Positions 7,369 through 15,030 of a stretch of DNA of 24,660 bases are shown piece by piece (the stretch's first letter is position 1; every line of letters begins with the position of its first letter). The notes under the pieces are model-generated. The model worked only from the letters and a program-made list of their open reading frames with translations, searched no databases and was not told the origin of the DNA. Location: contig DASZXJ010000192.1 of NCBI GenBank assembly GCA_035545895.1, positions 1 to 24,660 on the forward strand, given 5' to 3'. Source of the DNA: DASZXJ01 sp035545895 (GTDB lineage: Bacteria > Planctomycetota > Phycisphaerae > Tepidisphaerales > Tepidisphaeraceae). A program made the translations under genes and the position numbers.

Positions 7369-8088
7369 TTATTGCGGCTGTGCCGCGGCTGGCGCTGTTG
7401 GTGCGGTAGGGAAATAGCCTTGCAGGTCTTCGATCACCCACCCCTGCTCGGGTATCTTGCGCAAGATCGCCAGGCGACGATCCAAACCGCCCGGAAGCTC
7501 GATCAATATATTTGTGTAGGCAAGAATGTCTTCTGGATCGAGGTCCACAATGCCGTTGGATCGCATTCCCTTGATGTGGCCATAACTTGGATTACTTTGG
7601 TTTTGTGTCCAGGTATTCACAAAGACCGGCTGAGTCACTGCGGAATGGAATCTCGGCCCGAACTGGCCATATGCTGCTTCATAATTGCTGGAGACAATGT
7701 TCTTTCCCAGCGAGTCGATCAGGCTGAGGATTTGCCCCTTTTCCCGCTCAACTTCGCGTGCGTGGACAATCGCCTGTCCCCCAACGAGCAAGACAAACCC
7801 GACGGCAAGCAACAGGCCGAGGATTGCCAAACCCTTGCCGGTTTGCGTGCCGGCGCTATGTCGAACTTGCAGGATCGCCAAAAACGCCACGATCACGGCA
7901 GCGACTGGAACGACGAGCATGACCGTGCCCAATACCGCCAGCCCACTGGCCAATCCGAGCAGAAGGGCGACCACCGCTGTCGGATTGACCGCTACGTATT
8001 CATGACTTCCCAAGCCAGCAGTCCGCGACATCTTATATAACGATGACAGCGGATCCTTTTGCTCGGGAACTTGGCTCGGATTGCTCAT
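7369..8088 (-). CDS. Membrane protein with DUF4190-like helices and an extracytoplasmic domain
   Basis: From ATG 8088 the product is 239 residues (in-frame ATGs at 8109 and 8133 are alternatives; none has a strong ribosome site). After a soluble N-terminus come two hydrophobic regions, NPTAVVALLLGLASGLAVLG plus the following VVPVAAVIVAFLAIL, and GKGLAILGLLLAVGFVLLVGG. The sequence VRHSAGTQTGKGLAILGLLL between them is the hallmark of DUF4190-type membrane proteins. The C-terminal ~120 residues (SLGKNIVSSNYEAAYGQFGPRF...) look like a small NTF2/DUF4864-like domain and end in an Ala/Pro/Gln tail. Function unknown. The 144-base gap to the TolB-like gene shows no clear terminator. Confidence 0.75.
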   Translation of the reverse strand: MSNPSQVPEQKDPLSSLYKMSRTAGLGSHEYVAVNPTAVVALLLGLASGLAVLGTVMLVVPVAAVIVAFLAILQVRHSAGTQTGKGLAILGLLLAVGFVLLVGGQAIVHAREVEREKGQILSLIDSLGKNIVSSNYEAAYGQFGPRFHSAVTQPVFVNTWTQNQSNPSYGHIKGMRSNGIVDLDPEDILAYTNILIELPGGLDRRLAILRKIPEQGWVIEDLQGYFPTAPTAPAAAQPQ

Positions 8089-8168
8089 CGTGTCATTGCT
8101 CAAGTTCATCGCCTGCCAGGACCGATAACTCATGCTCTGGAACCAACTGGCTTGAAAGTAAACCTGTC

Positions 8169-8354
8169 ATGAGCAAACGTCAACTCATCGAAGAAATCCG
8201 CCGCTTCAATGGCGAGGTGCCCCCGAAGTTTCTGTCGCAATTCGATCCTGATGATTTGCGGCAATACCTTGAGCATCTCAAGGCTGCGCAGCAGCGCACG
8301 CTCCGCACTTTGCGGTTTGCGCCGTCTCAGGCAAAATTAAAGATGGTTTCGTAG
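8169..8354 (+). CDS. 61-aa hypothetical protein
   Basis: The protein starts MSKRQLIEEIRRFN and is helical, charged and rich in Arg, Leu and Gln. The pattern 'LIEEIRRFN..VPPKFLSQFDPDDLRQYLEHLK' is well-formed protein sequence, suggesting two or three amphipathic helices and possible nucleic-acid or protein binding. ATG 8169 lacks a clear Shine-Dalgarno. It is transcribed divergently from the membrane-protein gene and converges on the small lipoprotein gene at 8386. An upstream in-frame start at 8043 was rejected because it overlaps the divergent gene. No family is recognised. Confidence 0.6.
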   Translation: MSKRQLIEEIRRFNGEVPPKFLSQFDPDDLRQYLEHLKAAQQRTLRTLRFAPSQAKLKMVS

Positions 8355-8385
8355 AACGATCAATCAGCCAACCGGCAGGCGTCGC

Positions 8386-8598
8386 TTACCGGATGTTCCA
8401 GATCGAAAGCGTTTCTGCAGGGCGAAGCAGAAGGATATGATCGACGTCTTCCACGATCTGCTTGCCTTCGAAGTCCCAATTGCGGGCAATTTGACGGTTA
8501 CGCTCGTCGAGGCTGTAGGCGGGGTCCCAACCGATTTCCCACGGGCGGGCACATCCCGAAGCTGCAAGAGCCAACATTAACAACGCAAGTCGCTTCAT
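8386..8598 (-). CDS. Small 70-aa lipoprotein
   Basis: The product starts MKRLALLMLALAASGCARPW, a compact signal peptide with lipobox AASGC, so the mature lipoprotein is about 55 residues. ATG 8598 is preceded by AGGAAGG at 8-base spacing, a good ribosome site. The mature part (EIGWDPAYSLDERNRQIARN..) is acidic/basic mixed, with a repeated 'IVEDVDHILLLRP' hydrophobic segment at the C-terminus. No known family. Likely a small envelope lipoprotein expressed from its own promoter. Confidence 0.7.
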   Translation of the reverse strand: MKRLALLMLALAASGCARPWEIGWDPAYSLDERNRQIARNWDFEGKQIVEDVDHILLLRPAETLSIWNIR

Positions 8599-8664
8599 AG
8601 GCAGGCCTTCCTGTTGTGGACTCTAAGTCGAACTGATGAATTTAACGTGCCAAGGCGGGTTGTG

Positions 8665-9150
8665 TCAAAGACGTTCTTCTGCCTGAACACCCGCCAATGA
8701 AAGCCCCTGCCGCCACTCAACGTAAAAATAAGGCACCTCTAGCTCGGAATGAAGCCTCTTCAGTTCCTGGTGGAACCGGGCATATTGGTCCTGCTGCCAT
8801 TGAGTAGCCGTCGAATCGCAGAAAAAAACCCTGCATCCCATCGGCCTGATCGTGTGAACCGAGCAAAGACCGCCCTTCTGAAATATACAGCCACCGGGAT
8901 TTGAAATGCCGGTTTCACCCAAATTCCCCAGAAAAGCGGCCATTTCGAGGGTTGTCACGAAAAGCCGGTGATTAAACTCTTCGAAACGACAACATCTCCC
9001 GGAAGTGCGGCAGACCGGGCCGCGAAGGTCAATCGCATCCTGTAATGCGCTATAGAGGTTTGATACTGCCTGGCGCACCTCGACCCGCCGGGAAGCGGAA
9101 TTCACCGCATCGGAGAAATCCCTGCCATCCTGTTCCGATAACTTCAGCAC
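8665..9150 (-). CDS. YkgJ-family cysteine-cluster (Zn/Fe-chelating) protein
   Basis: 161 residues with the YkgJ/UPF0153 cysteine pattern: C47 in GPVCRTSG, C53-C54 in GRCCRF, C88 in GGCIFQ, C96 in LCSVH, C106 in MGCRVFF and C111 in FCD. The motif 'G.C..H..RP..CR.F.C' is diagnostic. Members of this family bind zinc or iron-sulfur clusters and their biochemical role is poorly defined. The initiation codon appears to be GTG at 9150 with GAGGT directly abutting it, so the start is uncertain. Transcribed divergently from pyruvate carboxylase across a 75-base gap. Confidence 0.85.
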   Translation of the reverse strand: MLKLSEQDGRDFSDAVNSASRRVEVRQAVSNLYSALQDAIDLRGPVCRTSGRCCRFEEFNHRLFVTTLEMAAFLGNLGETGISNPGGCIFQKGGLCSVHTIRPMGCRVFFCDSTATQWQQDQYARFHQELKRLHSELEVPYFYVEWRQGLSLAGVQAEERL

Positions 9151-9225
9151 ACCTCGATCTTAGCAAACTTGCAAAATATCCGTATCGCAACACAATGTCG
9201 CCTCGAACACCGCAACAGGATTGAA

Positions 9226-12200
9226 ATGCGCAAATTATTGGTAGCTAATCGAAGTGAAATTGCCATCCGCGTCATGCGCGCGGCCACCGAGCTGGGCCTG
9301 CAAACCGTTGCGGTATATACGCACGAAGATCGATTCGCGCTGCATCGATTCAAGGCGGACGAGTCATATCAGATCGGCCCGGAACAAGGCGGCGGACCGG
9401 TCAAGGGGTATCTCGATATCGACAACCTGATCCGCGTCGCATTGCAATCCGGCGCTGATGCCATTCACCCCGGCTACGGCTTTCTCTCCGAAAACGCGGG
9501 ATTGGCCGACGCCTGCCAGAAAAATGGCATTACATTTGTCGGGCCGACACCAAAATTGCTCGAAGCCTTTGGCGACAAAACCGCCGCCAAGCGATTGGCG
9601 ATTCGCAGCAAAGTGCCCACGCTTCCCGGAACGGAGCATGGCATCAGCGATGTCGCCAAGGTAAAGGCCGCCGCCAAATCCATCTGCTATCCGGTGATGA
9701 TCAAGGCGAGCTTTGGTGGAGGCGGGCGCGGCATGCGCGTCGTCCGCACCGCCGATGAAATCGAAGCCAAGCTCGAAGAAGCGCAGCGCGAAGCCGGCGC
9801 TGCTTTTGGCCGCGCTGAGGTCTTCGTCGAAAAACTCGTCCAGCGAGCTAAGCACATTGAAGTGCAGATTCTTGCGGACTCGCACGGCAACCTTGTTCAT
9901 CTATGGGAACGCGATTGCTCCGTGCAAAGGCGACACCAAAAGGTGGTCGAAGTCGCCCCCGCCAGCACCCTGCCGATCAAGCTTCGCACGGACATTTGCA
10001 ACGCCGCCGTTCGACTTTGCAAGGAAGCCAACTATCTCAACGCCGGCACTGTCGAATTTTTACTCGATGCGGATAGCGAGGAATTCTATTTCATTGAAGT
10101 CAACCCTCGTATTCAAGTCGAGCACACCGTGACTGAAGTGGTGACGGGCATAGACCTGGTTAAGAGCCAGATTCTGATAGCCCAAGGCCATCGGCTACAC
10201 GAGTCGCCGCTTAATATTCCGCAACAGGAAAAAATCGAACCGCGGGGCGTGGCGATTCAGTGCCGCATCACAACGGAAGATCCTGAAAACAACTTCATTC
10301 CCGATTATGGCCGGCTGACCAATTATCGTTCAGCGGCGGGTTTTGGGATTCGGCTGGATGCGGGGACAGCCTTCAGCGGCGCGGTGATTACGCCGTTTTT
10401 CGATTCGCTGCTGGTGAAAGTGACCGCCTGGGCGAGTTCGCTGCCCGAAGCGTGCCGCCGGGCGGATCGCGCGCTTCGCGAATTTCGCGTTCGCGGCGTG
10501 AAATCGAATATTCCGTTCCTGGAAAATCTTGTTCGCCACGAGACATTTCAAACTGGCGGAGCGACAACCAAATTCATCGAAGACACGCCCGAGCTATTTC
10601 AATTCAAAGCCAAGCGCGATCGCGGCACGAAGATTCTGACCTACCTGGCCGATGTCATCGTCAATGGGCGGCCAGATGTGAAAGGCAAAGTTCAAATTGG
10701 ACGGGAACTGCTTCAGCCGGCGATTCCCGAATTTTCGCGCCTGACCGCCCCGCCTCCGGGAACGCGCGATCTGCTGCTTAAACTTGGCCCGGAAAAATTC
10801 GCCGACTGGACCCGCAAGCAAAAGCGGCTTTTATTCACCGACACGACGATGCGCGATGCGCATCAATCGCTGCTCGCCACGCGCGTGCGATCATATGACA
10901 TGCTTCGCATCGCCGAAGCGGTGGCTTATCTGGCCTCCAATCTGTTCAGCATCGAGATGTGGGGAGGCGCAACCTTTGATTCGTCGATGCGCTTCCTCCA
11001 GGAAGACCCCTGGCAACGCCTGGAACTGCTTCGAAAGAAGATCCCGAACATCCTGTTCCAAATGCTGCTGCGCGCGAGCAACGCCGTGGGATATACAAAT
11101 TATCCCGACAACGTCGTGCGGCAGTTCATCAAGCATTCGGCCGAACGCGGCATCGATGTGTTTCGTATTTTCGATTCGCTTAACTCGATTGAAAACATGG
11201 GCGTCGCGATGCAAACGGTCATCGAGCAGACCAATTCACTCTGCGAAGCCGCGATCTGCTACACGGGCGACATTCTCGATCCCAAGCGAACAAAATACAG
11301 CCTGAAATACTACGTGCAGATGGCCAAGGAACTGGTCAAACGCGGCACGCATATCCTGGCGATCAAGGACATGGCGGGCTTGTGTAAACCGTACGCGGCC
11401 TATGCATTGGTCAAGGCGCTGCGCGATGAAGTGGACGTCCCCATTCATTTTCATACGCATGACACCAGCGGAATCAATGCCGGTTCGATCCTTCGCGCTT
11501 CCGATGCCGGAGTGGATATCGCCGACGCAGCGCTTTCATCCATGAGCGGCGGCACGAGCCAGCCGAATCTCAACTCGCTTGTCGCTGCCCTGCAAAATAC
11601 CCCGCGCGATGCGCATCTCGATCTGAAATCGCTCAATCACCTGGCGGATTATTGGCAGACGGTGCGCGAGCTTTATTATCCGTTTGAAGAGAACATCAAA
11701 GCCGGTACGGCGGAGGTCTATTACCACGAAATGCCCGGCGGACAGTTCACCAATCTCAAGCAGCAGGCCAAGAGCATGGGCTTGGAAGCGCGCTGGCCGG
11801 AAATTGCTGAAATGTATGCGCTGGTGAACCAACTGTTTGGCGACATCGTGAAAGTGACGCCCTCATCCAAGGTGGTTGGCGACATGGCGCTGTTCATGGT
11901 GACCAACAACCTCACTCCGATGGAATTGCTTACGCCGGGCAAAAAGCTGAGCCTGCCCAAGAGCGTGATCGAGATGATGCAGGGGATGATCGGCTATCCG
12001 CCGGGCGGTTTCCCAAAGGTCGTTCAGAAGATCATCCTCGATTCCGCCGGCGCCAAAGCCATCAAGGGGCGAGCCGGGGCAAAACTGCCCAAGGTCGATT
12101 TTGCAGCCGTGAAAAAGGATTTGGGACGCAAACTCAAGCGCACGGCGACGGATGATGAAGTGATGTCCTACCTGATGTATCCGCAGGTCTTTGTGGATTA

Positions 12201-12678
12201 CGAAAAACACGTGGACGAATTCAGCAACACTTCAGTGCTGCCCACCGTGCCGTTCTTTTATGGCATGCAGCGGGGAGATGAAATTGCCGTCGAAATCGAG
12301 GCGGGAAAGACACTGCTCATTCGATTCCTGACCGTCAGCGAACCTCACGAAGACGGCACGCGAACGGTTTACTATGAATTGAACGGCCAGCCACGCAGCG
12401 TGGAAATCGCGGACCGATCGCTTGAGGGAAGCGCCCATCGACATCCCAAGGCTGATCCGGATGATCCGAATCACGTCGGCGCCCCCATGCCGGGCAAAAT
12501 ATCGACAGTGGCTGTCAAGCAAGGCCAGCAGGTCAAGGAAGGCGAACGCCTTCTGTCGATTGAAGCAATGAAGATGGAAACAGCCGTGTACAGTCCCCGC
12601 GCCGCAGCCGTGAAGGATGTTCTGGTCAAGGCTGGATCGACTATTCTGTCGCACGACCTGCTGGTCGTTTTGGAATAA
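9226..12678 (+). CDS. pyc: Pyruvate carboxylase (single-chain, biotin-dependent)
   Basis: 1150 residues, the normal length for one-chain pyruvate carboxylase, which makes oxaloacetate from pyruvate, bicarbonate and ATP. ATG 9226 follows AGGA at 6-base spacing and gives MRKLLVANRSEIAIRVMRA. Domains in order: biotin carboxylase (1 to ~450; ATP loop KASFGGGGRGMR, and EVNPRIQVEHTVTE), carboxyltransferase (~530-810; FTDTTMRDAHQSLLATR, carboxylated lysine in ILAIKDMAGL, HFHTHDTSG, SGGTSQPN), conserved PYC/OADA domain, and a C-terminal biotinyl domain with EAMKMET where K1116 carries biotin. Anaplerotic, cytoplasmic. The biotin ligase gene follows, a natural partner. Confidence 0.96.
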   Translation: MRKLLVANRSEIAIRVMRAATELGLQTVAVYTHEDRFALHRFKADESYQIGPEQGGGPVKGYLDIDNLIRVALQSGADAIHPGYGFLSENAGLADACQKNGITFVGPTPKLLEAFGDKTAAKRLAIRSKVPTLPGTEHGISDVAKVKAAAKSICYPVMIKASFGGGGRGMRVVRTADEIEAKLEEAQREAGAAFGRAEVFVEKLVQRAKHIEVQILADSHGNLVHLWERDCSVQRRHQKVVEVAPASTLPIKLRTDICNAAVRLCKEANYLNAGTVEFLLDADSEEFYFIEVNPRIQVEHTVTEVVTGIDLVKSQILIAQGHRLHESPLNIPQQEKIEPRGVAIQCRITTEDPENNFIPDYGRLTNYRSAAGFGIRLDAGTAFSGAVITPFFDSLLVKVTAWASSLPEACRRADRALREFRVRGVKSNIPFLENLVRHETFQTGGATTKFIEDTPELFQFKAKRDRGTKILTYLADVIVNGRPDVKGKVQIGRELLQPAIPEFSRLTAPPPGTRDLLLKLGPEKFADWTRKQKRLLFTDTTMRDAHQSLLATRVRSYDMLRIAEAVAYLASNLFSIEMWGGATFDSSMRFLQEDPWQRLELLRKKIPNILFQMLLRASNAVGYTNYPDNVVRQFIKHSAERGIDVFRIFDSLNSIENMGVAMQTVIEQTNSLCEAAICYTGDILDPKRTKYSLKYYVQMAKELVKRGTHILAIKDMAGLCKPYAAYALVKALRDEVDVPIHFHTHDTSGINAGSILRASDAGVDIADAALSSMSGGTSQPNLNSLVAALQNTPRDAHLDLKSLNHLADYWQTVRELYYPFEENIKAGTAEVYYHEMPGGQFTNLKQQAKSMGLEARWPEIAEMYALVNQLFGDIVKVTPSSKVVGDMALFMVTNNLTPMELLTPGKKLSLPKSVIEMMQGMIGYPPGGFPKVVQKIILDSAGAKAIKGRAGAKLPKVDFAAVKKDLGRKLKRTATDDEVMSYLMYPQVFVDYEKHVDEFSNTSVLPTVPFFYGMQRGDEIAVEIEAGKTLLIRFLTVSEPHEDGTRTVYYELNGQPRSVEIADRSLEGSAHRHPKADPDDPNHVGAPMPGKISTVAVKQGQQVKEGERLLSIEAMKMETAVYSPRAAAVKDVLVKAGSTILSHDLLVVLE

Positions 12679-12733
12679 TTGCAAGCTTCGCTTATTGCGC
12701 GGGCCTGTCCATGGATAACTTGGTTGAGGCCAG

Positions 12734-12773
12734 GCGACAAGTCGGGTAATTTCCCCGCCACTTGTTCGTCTTT
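12734..12773 (+). terminator. Weak terminator-like hairpin between pyc and birA
   Basis: CAAGT-CGGG (12738-12746) can pair with CCCG (12754-12757) and ACTTG (12760-12764), with further outer pairing GGCGA/TCGTC across a bulge, followed by TTTCT. The stem is good but the T-run is short, so it may only attenuate transcription between the two genes. Confidence 0.35.
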
Positions 12774-12788
12774 CTCGATTCAAAGCAC

Positions 12789-13562
12789 ATGGCGGAAATC
12801 GGTAACAGTTTCGATCTGGCTCGTCTCCGCAAGCAGATTAAGCCGTTTCGTCTTTATTGGTTCAGCCGATTGCGAAGCACCAACGATCAAGCCGCGACGA
12901 TGCGCAAGCGGGGCAAATTGTTCGCTCCCGCCATTGTGCTGGCGGGTCGGCAGATCGCCGGGCGCGGGCGCAATACCAACACATGGTGGTCAGATACGGG
13001 CTCGCTGACCGTGACATTTGTTTTGCCCGTCGATGACCATCTATTGCCGCATCAGGTGCCGCTGATCGCCGGGCTGGGCGTGCGCAATGCCATCGCCCAA
13101 CTCACAGACGCCGACGACATCCAGTTGAAATGGCCAAACGATCTGTTTTTTTCACGACGCAAGCTCGCGGGGCTGCTTTGCGAACGCGTACACAACGCGG
13201 ATTTGATCGGACTGGGATTGAACGTGAATTCAGCCGGCACGATTCCCCCGCAACTGCGAGGACGGATTGTGGCGTTGTCGGAAATCGCACAACGCGCCTT
13301 GGACAAAACCGACGTCCTGATTGCGGTGGTCAAACAGCTTGGCCCCATGCTGCTGAGGCATCGTGAACATCCTTTCGCGGGCGTGCTGAAGGAATATGAT
13401 CGCCATCACATGCTCCGCGGCCGTCGAGTCGCCGTGCATTCCAACAACGGCGAAGCGGACATCACTGGAACGTGTCTGGGTCTGGATTCAATGGGCCGGT
13501 TGCTGCTGCGTAATCGCGGAATGACACAGCGAGTGATCGCCGGCCAAGTGGAAATGTACTGA
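12789..13562 (+). CDS. birA: Biotin--[acetyl-CoA-carboxylase/pyruvate carboxylase] ligase, group I
   Basis: 257 residues. The biotinyl-5'-AMP-binding signature reads GRQIAGRGRNTNTWWSDTGSL, followed by KWPNDLFFSRRKLAGLLCE and LIGLGLNVNS, all typical of BirA/LplA-fold ligases. There is no N-terminal DNA-binding domain, so it is a pure ligase and not a repressor. A C-terminal SH3-like domain is present (RGRRVAVHSNNGEADITG). The enzyme activates biotin with ATP and attaches it to the AMKM lysine of carboxylases; the obvious substrate is the pyruvate carboxylase encoded just upstream. ATG 12789 lacks a good ribosome site, and a TTG at 12762 is an alternative. Confidence 0.93.
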   Translation: MAEIGNSFDLARLRKQIKPFRLYWFSRLRSTNDQAATMRKRGKLFAPAIVLAGRQIAGRGRNTNTWWSDTGSLTVTFVLPVDDHLLPHQVPLIAGLGVRNAIAQLTDADDIQLKWPNDLFFSRRKLAGLLCERVHNADLIGLGLNVNSAGTIPPQLRGRIVALSEIAQRALDKTDVLIAVVKQLGPMLLRHREHPFAGVLKEYDRHHMLRGRRVAVHSNNGEADITGTCLGLDSMGRLLLRNRGMTQRVIAGQVEMY

Positions 13563-13592
13563 TTTTTGGGCCTGCAGGGAGAAATCAAAGCG

Positions 13593-14897
13593 ATGGAATG
13601 GACCGGCCTCAATGTCTTCCAGCGCGTCACGCGCCATTGGGACACCATCCATCCGTATAACGCCGCCCAGGTCATGAAGCTGGCCGGCCGCGCGGACCGT
13701 CAATCGCTACTCTCGCTTTGGCGAGAAACCCTCACTCAACTCAAAATGACTTCGGTCCAGCGATGGGGAAGCGTCTACCGCTGGGAGGAAGGAATTTCGC
13801 AACCTGAGTTCATCGATGTTCCACCGGACACGACACTGCAACAATTGATGAGCGAAGAACTCGACCGCACGTTCGACGAAACTTTGAACATGCCCTTCCG
13901 GGCCTTCGTAATCGAGGAGGAAAACAGCTATTACGCAGGCATCGTCTATCACCATTGGGTGGCCGACAGCTATTCGATTCGCCTGCTCTTGAGAGAATGG
14001 TTTTTTCGAATTCACGACCCATCCCAGGCCAGGCGCCGCCCATTCCAGACACCCGCCACCGGATATTGGAACCTGTTCGGGCCTGACAAGGTGCAGTGGC
14101 GACTCGATGAATCGGTCATCAACCTGTTTCGATGGCATTCGCAATTTCGCAGGGCAAGGCGAATCGAAGCCAAGGCATTTCAGGACTTCACTTCGAATTT
14201 TTCGCTTTATCGCGCTCCGAATGGCCTGATCCAGCGAGTTGCAAAAGCCGCCAAGCGACGAAAAGTAACGGTCAACGACGTCTTTTTGGCTGCGATGGCG
14301 CAGGTTTGCGATGAACTGCTTCCCGCCCAGCGGATCGCGACTCGGCCTGATATTGCCCTGGGAACCGTTGTCGATCTGCGAGGCCGGGCCAGGTGCGAAT
14401 TACGTGAAACTTTCGGGCTGTTCCTGGGTTTCACCAGCGTTGTCTGCCGTGAAAAAGAGCTTGGCGACTGGGATCGTTTGCTGGACCATGTGCATCACCA
14501 AAACGATCGCCAGCGAAAAAACCACGCGGCGGAGGCAAGCATGGTGCGAATGTTTGCCGCTTTGGTTACAGCCAAATTGATGCCTCCCAAGCGGCTTTTG
14601 GAATTTTATCGCAAGCGTTTTGCGATGGCGGCAGGAATATCCAATGTGAACCTGAATGCGGATTGGCCCGGACGATTTCACCCGCATCCATTGCTGGATT
14701 ACGTTCGGGTTTCACCCGCCGGCCCGTGGATGCCCCTGGTTTTCACCCCTACCACGCTGGGAGATGGCTTGAATATCGGCATCACCAGCCGGCGGTCCGT
14801 GCTGGACCCTCAGCGGGTCGGCGCATTGGCGGCAGAATTCGTCGATCGTCTCCAGCGGTTCGCGGAAAATGCCGAAATGGTGGAGGGTAGCCAGTGA
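13593..14897 (+). CDS. Stand-alone HHxxxD acyltransferase / condensation-domain protein
   Basis: 434 residues. HHWVAD at residues 120-125 (after GIVY) is the HHxxxD active-site motif of the condensation/chloramphenicol-acetyltransferase fold. Further family features are the downstream 'KVTVNDVFLAAMAQVCDELLP' helix and 'ALGTVVDLRGRARCELRETFGLFLGF', matching the second subdomain with its bridging loop. This fold covers NRPS condensation domains, wax-ester synthases/DGATs and alcohol acyltransferases. No adenylation or carrier domain is present here or nearby, so esterification or acylation of a small molecule or lipid is more likely than peptide synthesis. The gene starts 30 bases after birA with AGGGAG upstream, suggesting cotranscription. 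Substrate unknown. Confidence 0.75.
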   Translation: MEWTGLNVFQRVTRHWDTIHPYNAAQVMKLAGRADRQSLLSLWRETLTQLKMTSVQRWGSVYRWEEGISQPEFIDVPPDTTLQQLMSEELDRTFDETLNMPFRAFVIEEENSYYAGIVYHHWVADSYSIRLLLREWFFRIHDPSQARRRPFQTPATGYWNLFGPDKVQWRLDESVINLFRWHSQFRRARRIEAKAFQDFTSNFSLYRAPNGLIQRVAKAAKRRKVTVNDVFLAAMAQVCDELLPAQRIATRPDIALGTVVDLRGRARCELRETFGLFLGFTSVVCREKELGDWDRLLDHVHHQNDRQRKNHAAEASMVRMFAALVTAKLMPPKRLLEFYRKRFAMAAGISNVNLNADWPGRFHPHPLLDYVRVSPAGPWMPLVFTPTTLGDGLNIGITSRRSVLDPQRVGALAAEFVDRLQRFAENAEMVEGSQ

Positions 14898-14933
14898 GCG
14901 ACCTGTCCGATAAGATGTTCCGCCATTGACCAA

Positions 14934-15017
14934 GGCCTCTTGGCGGAATTGGCAGACGCAGTGGATTCAAAATCCACCGCCCGCAAGGGCATATCGGTTC
15001 GACTCCGATAGAGGCCA
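14934..15017 (+). tRNA. tRNA-Leu (anticodon CAA)
   Basis: The acceptor stem GGCCTCT (14934-14940) pairs with AGAGGCC (15010-15016), with discriminator A at 15017. The D-arm carries GGCGGAATTGGCAGAC. The anticodon stem GTGGA/TCCAC holds the loop TTCAAAA, giving CAA (reads UUG). A long variable arm (GCCC GCAA GGGC) marks a class II tRNA, as expected for leucine. The T-arm ATCGG-TTCGACT-CCGAT is intact. CCA is not encoded. TAAGAT at 14911-14916 could be its -10 box, but no clear -35 was seen. Confidence 0.96.
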
Positions 15018-15030
15018 TTAAAAGCACCTC

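Noticed and set aside
9151..9225. Promoter elements between the ykgJ-type gene and pyc
   Set aside because: TTGCAA and AT-rich hexamers occur, but no pair has acceptable spacing on either strand, so no call was made.
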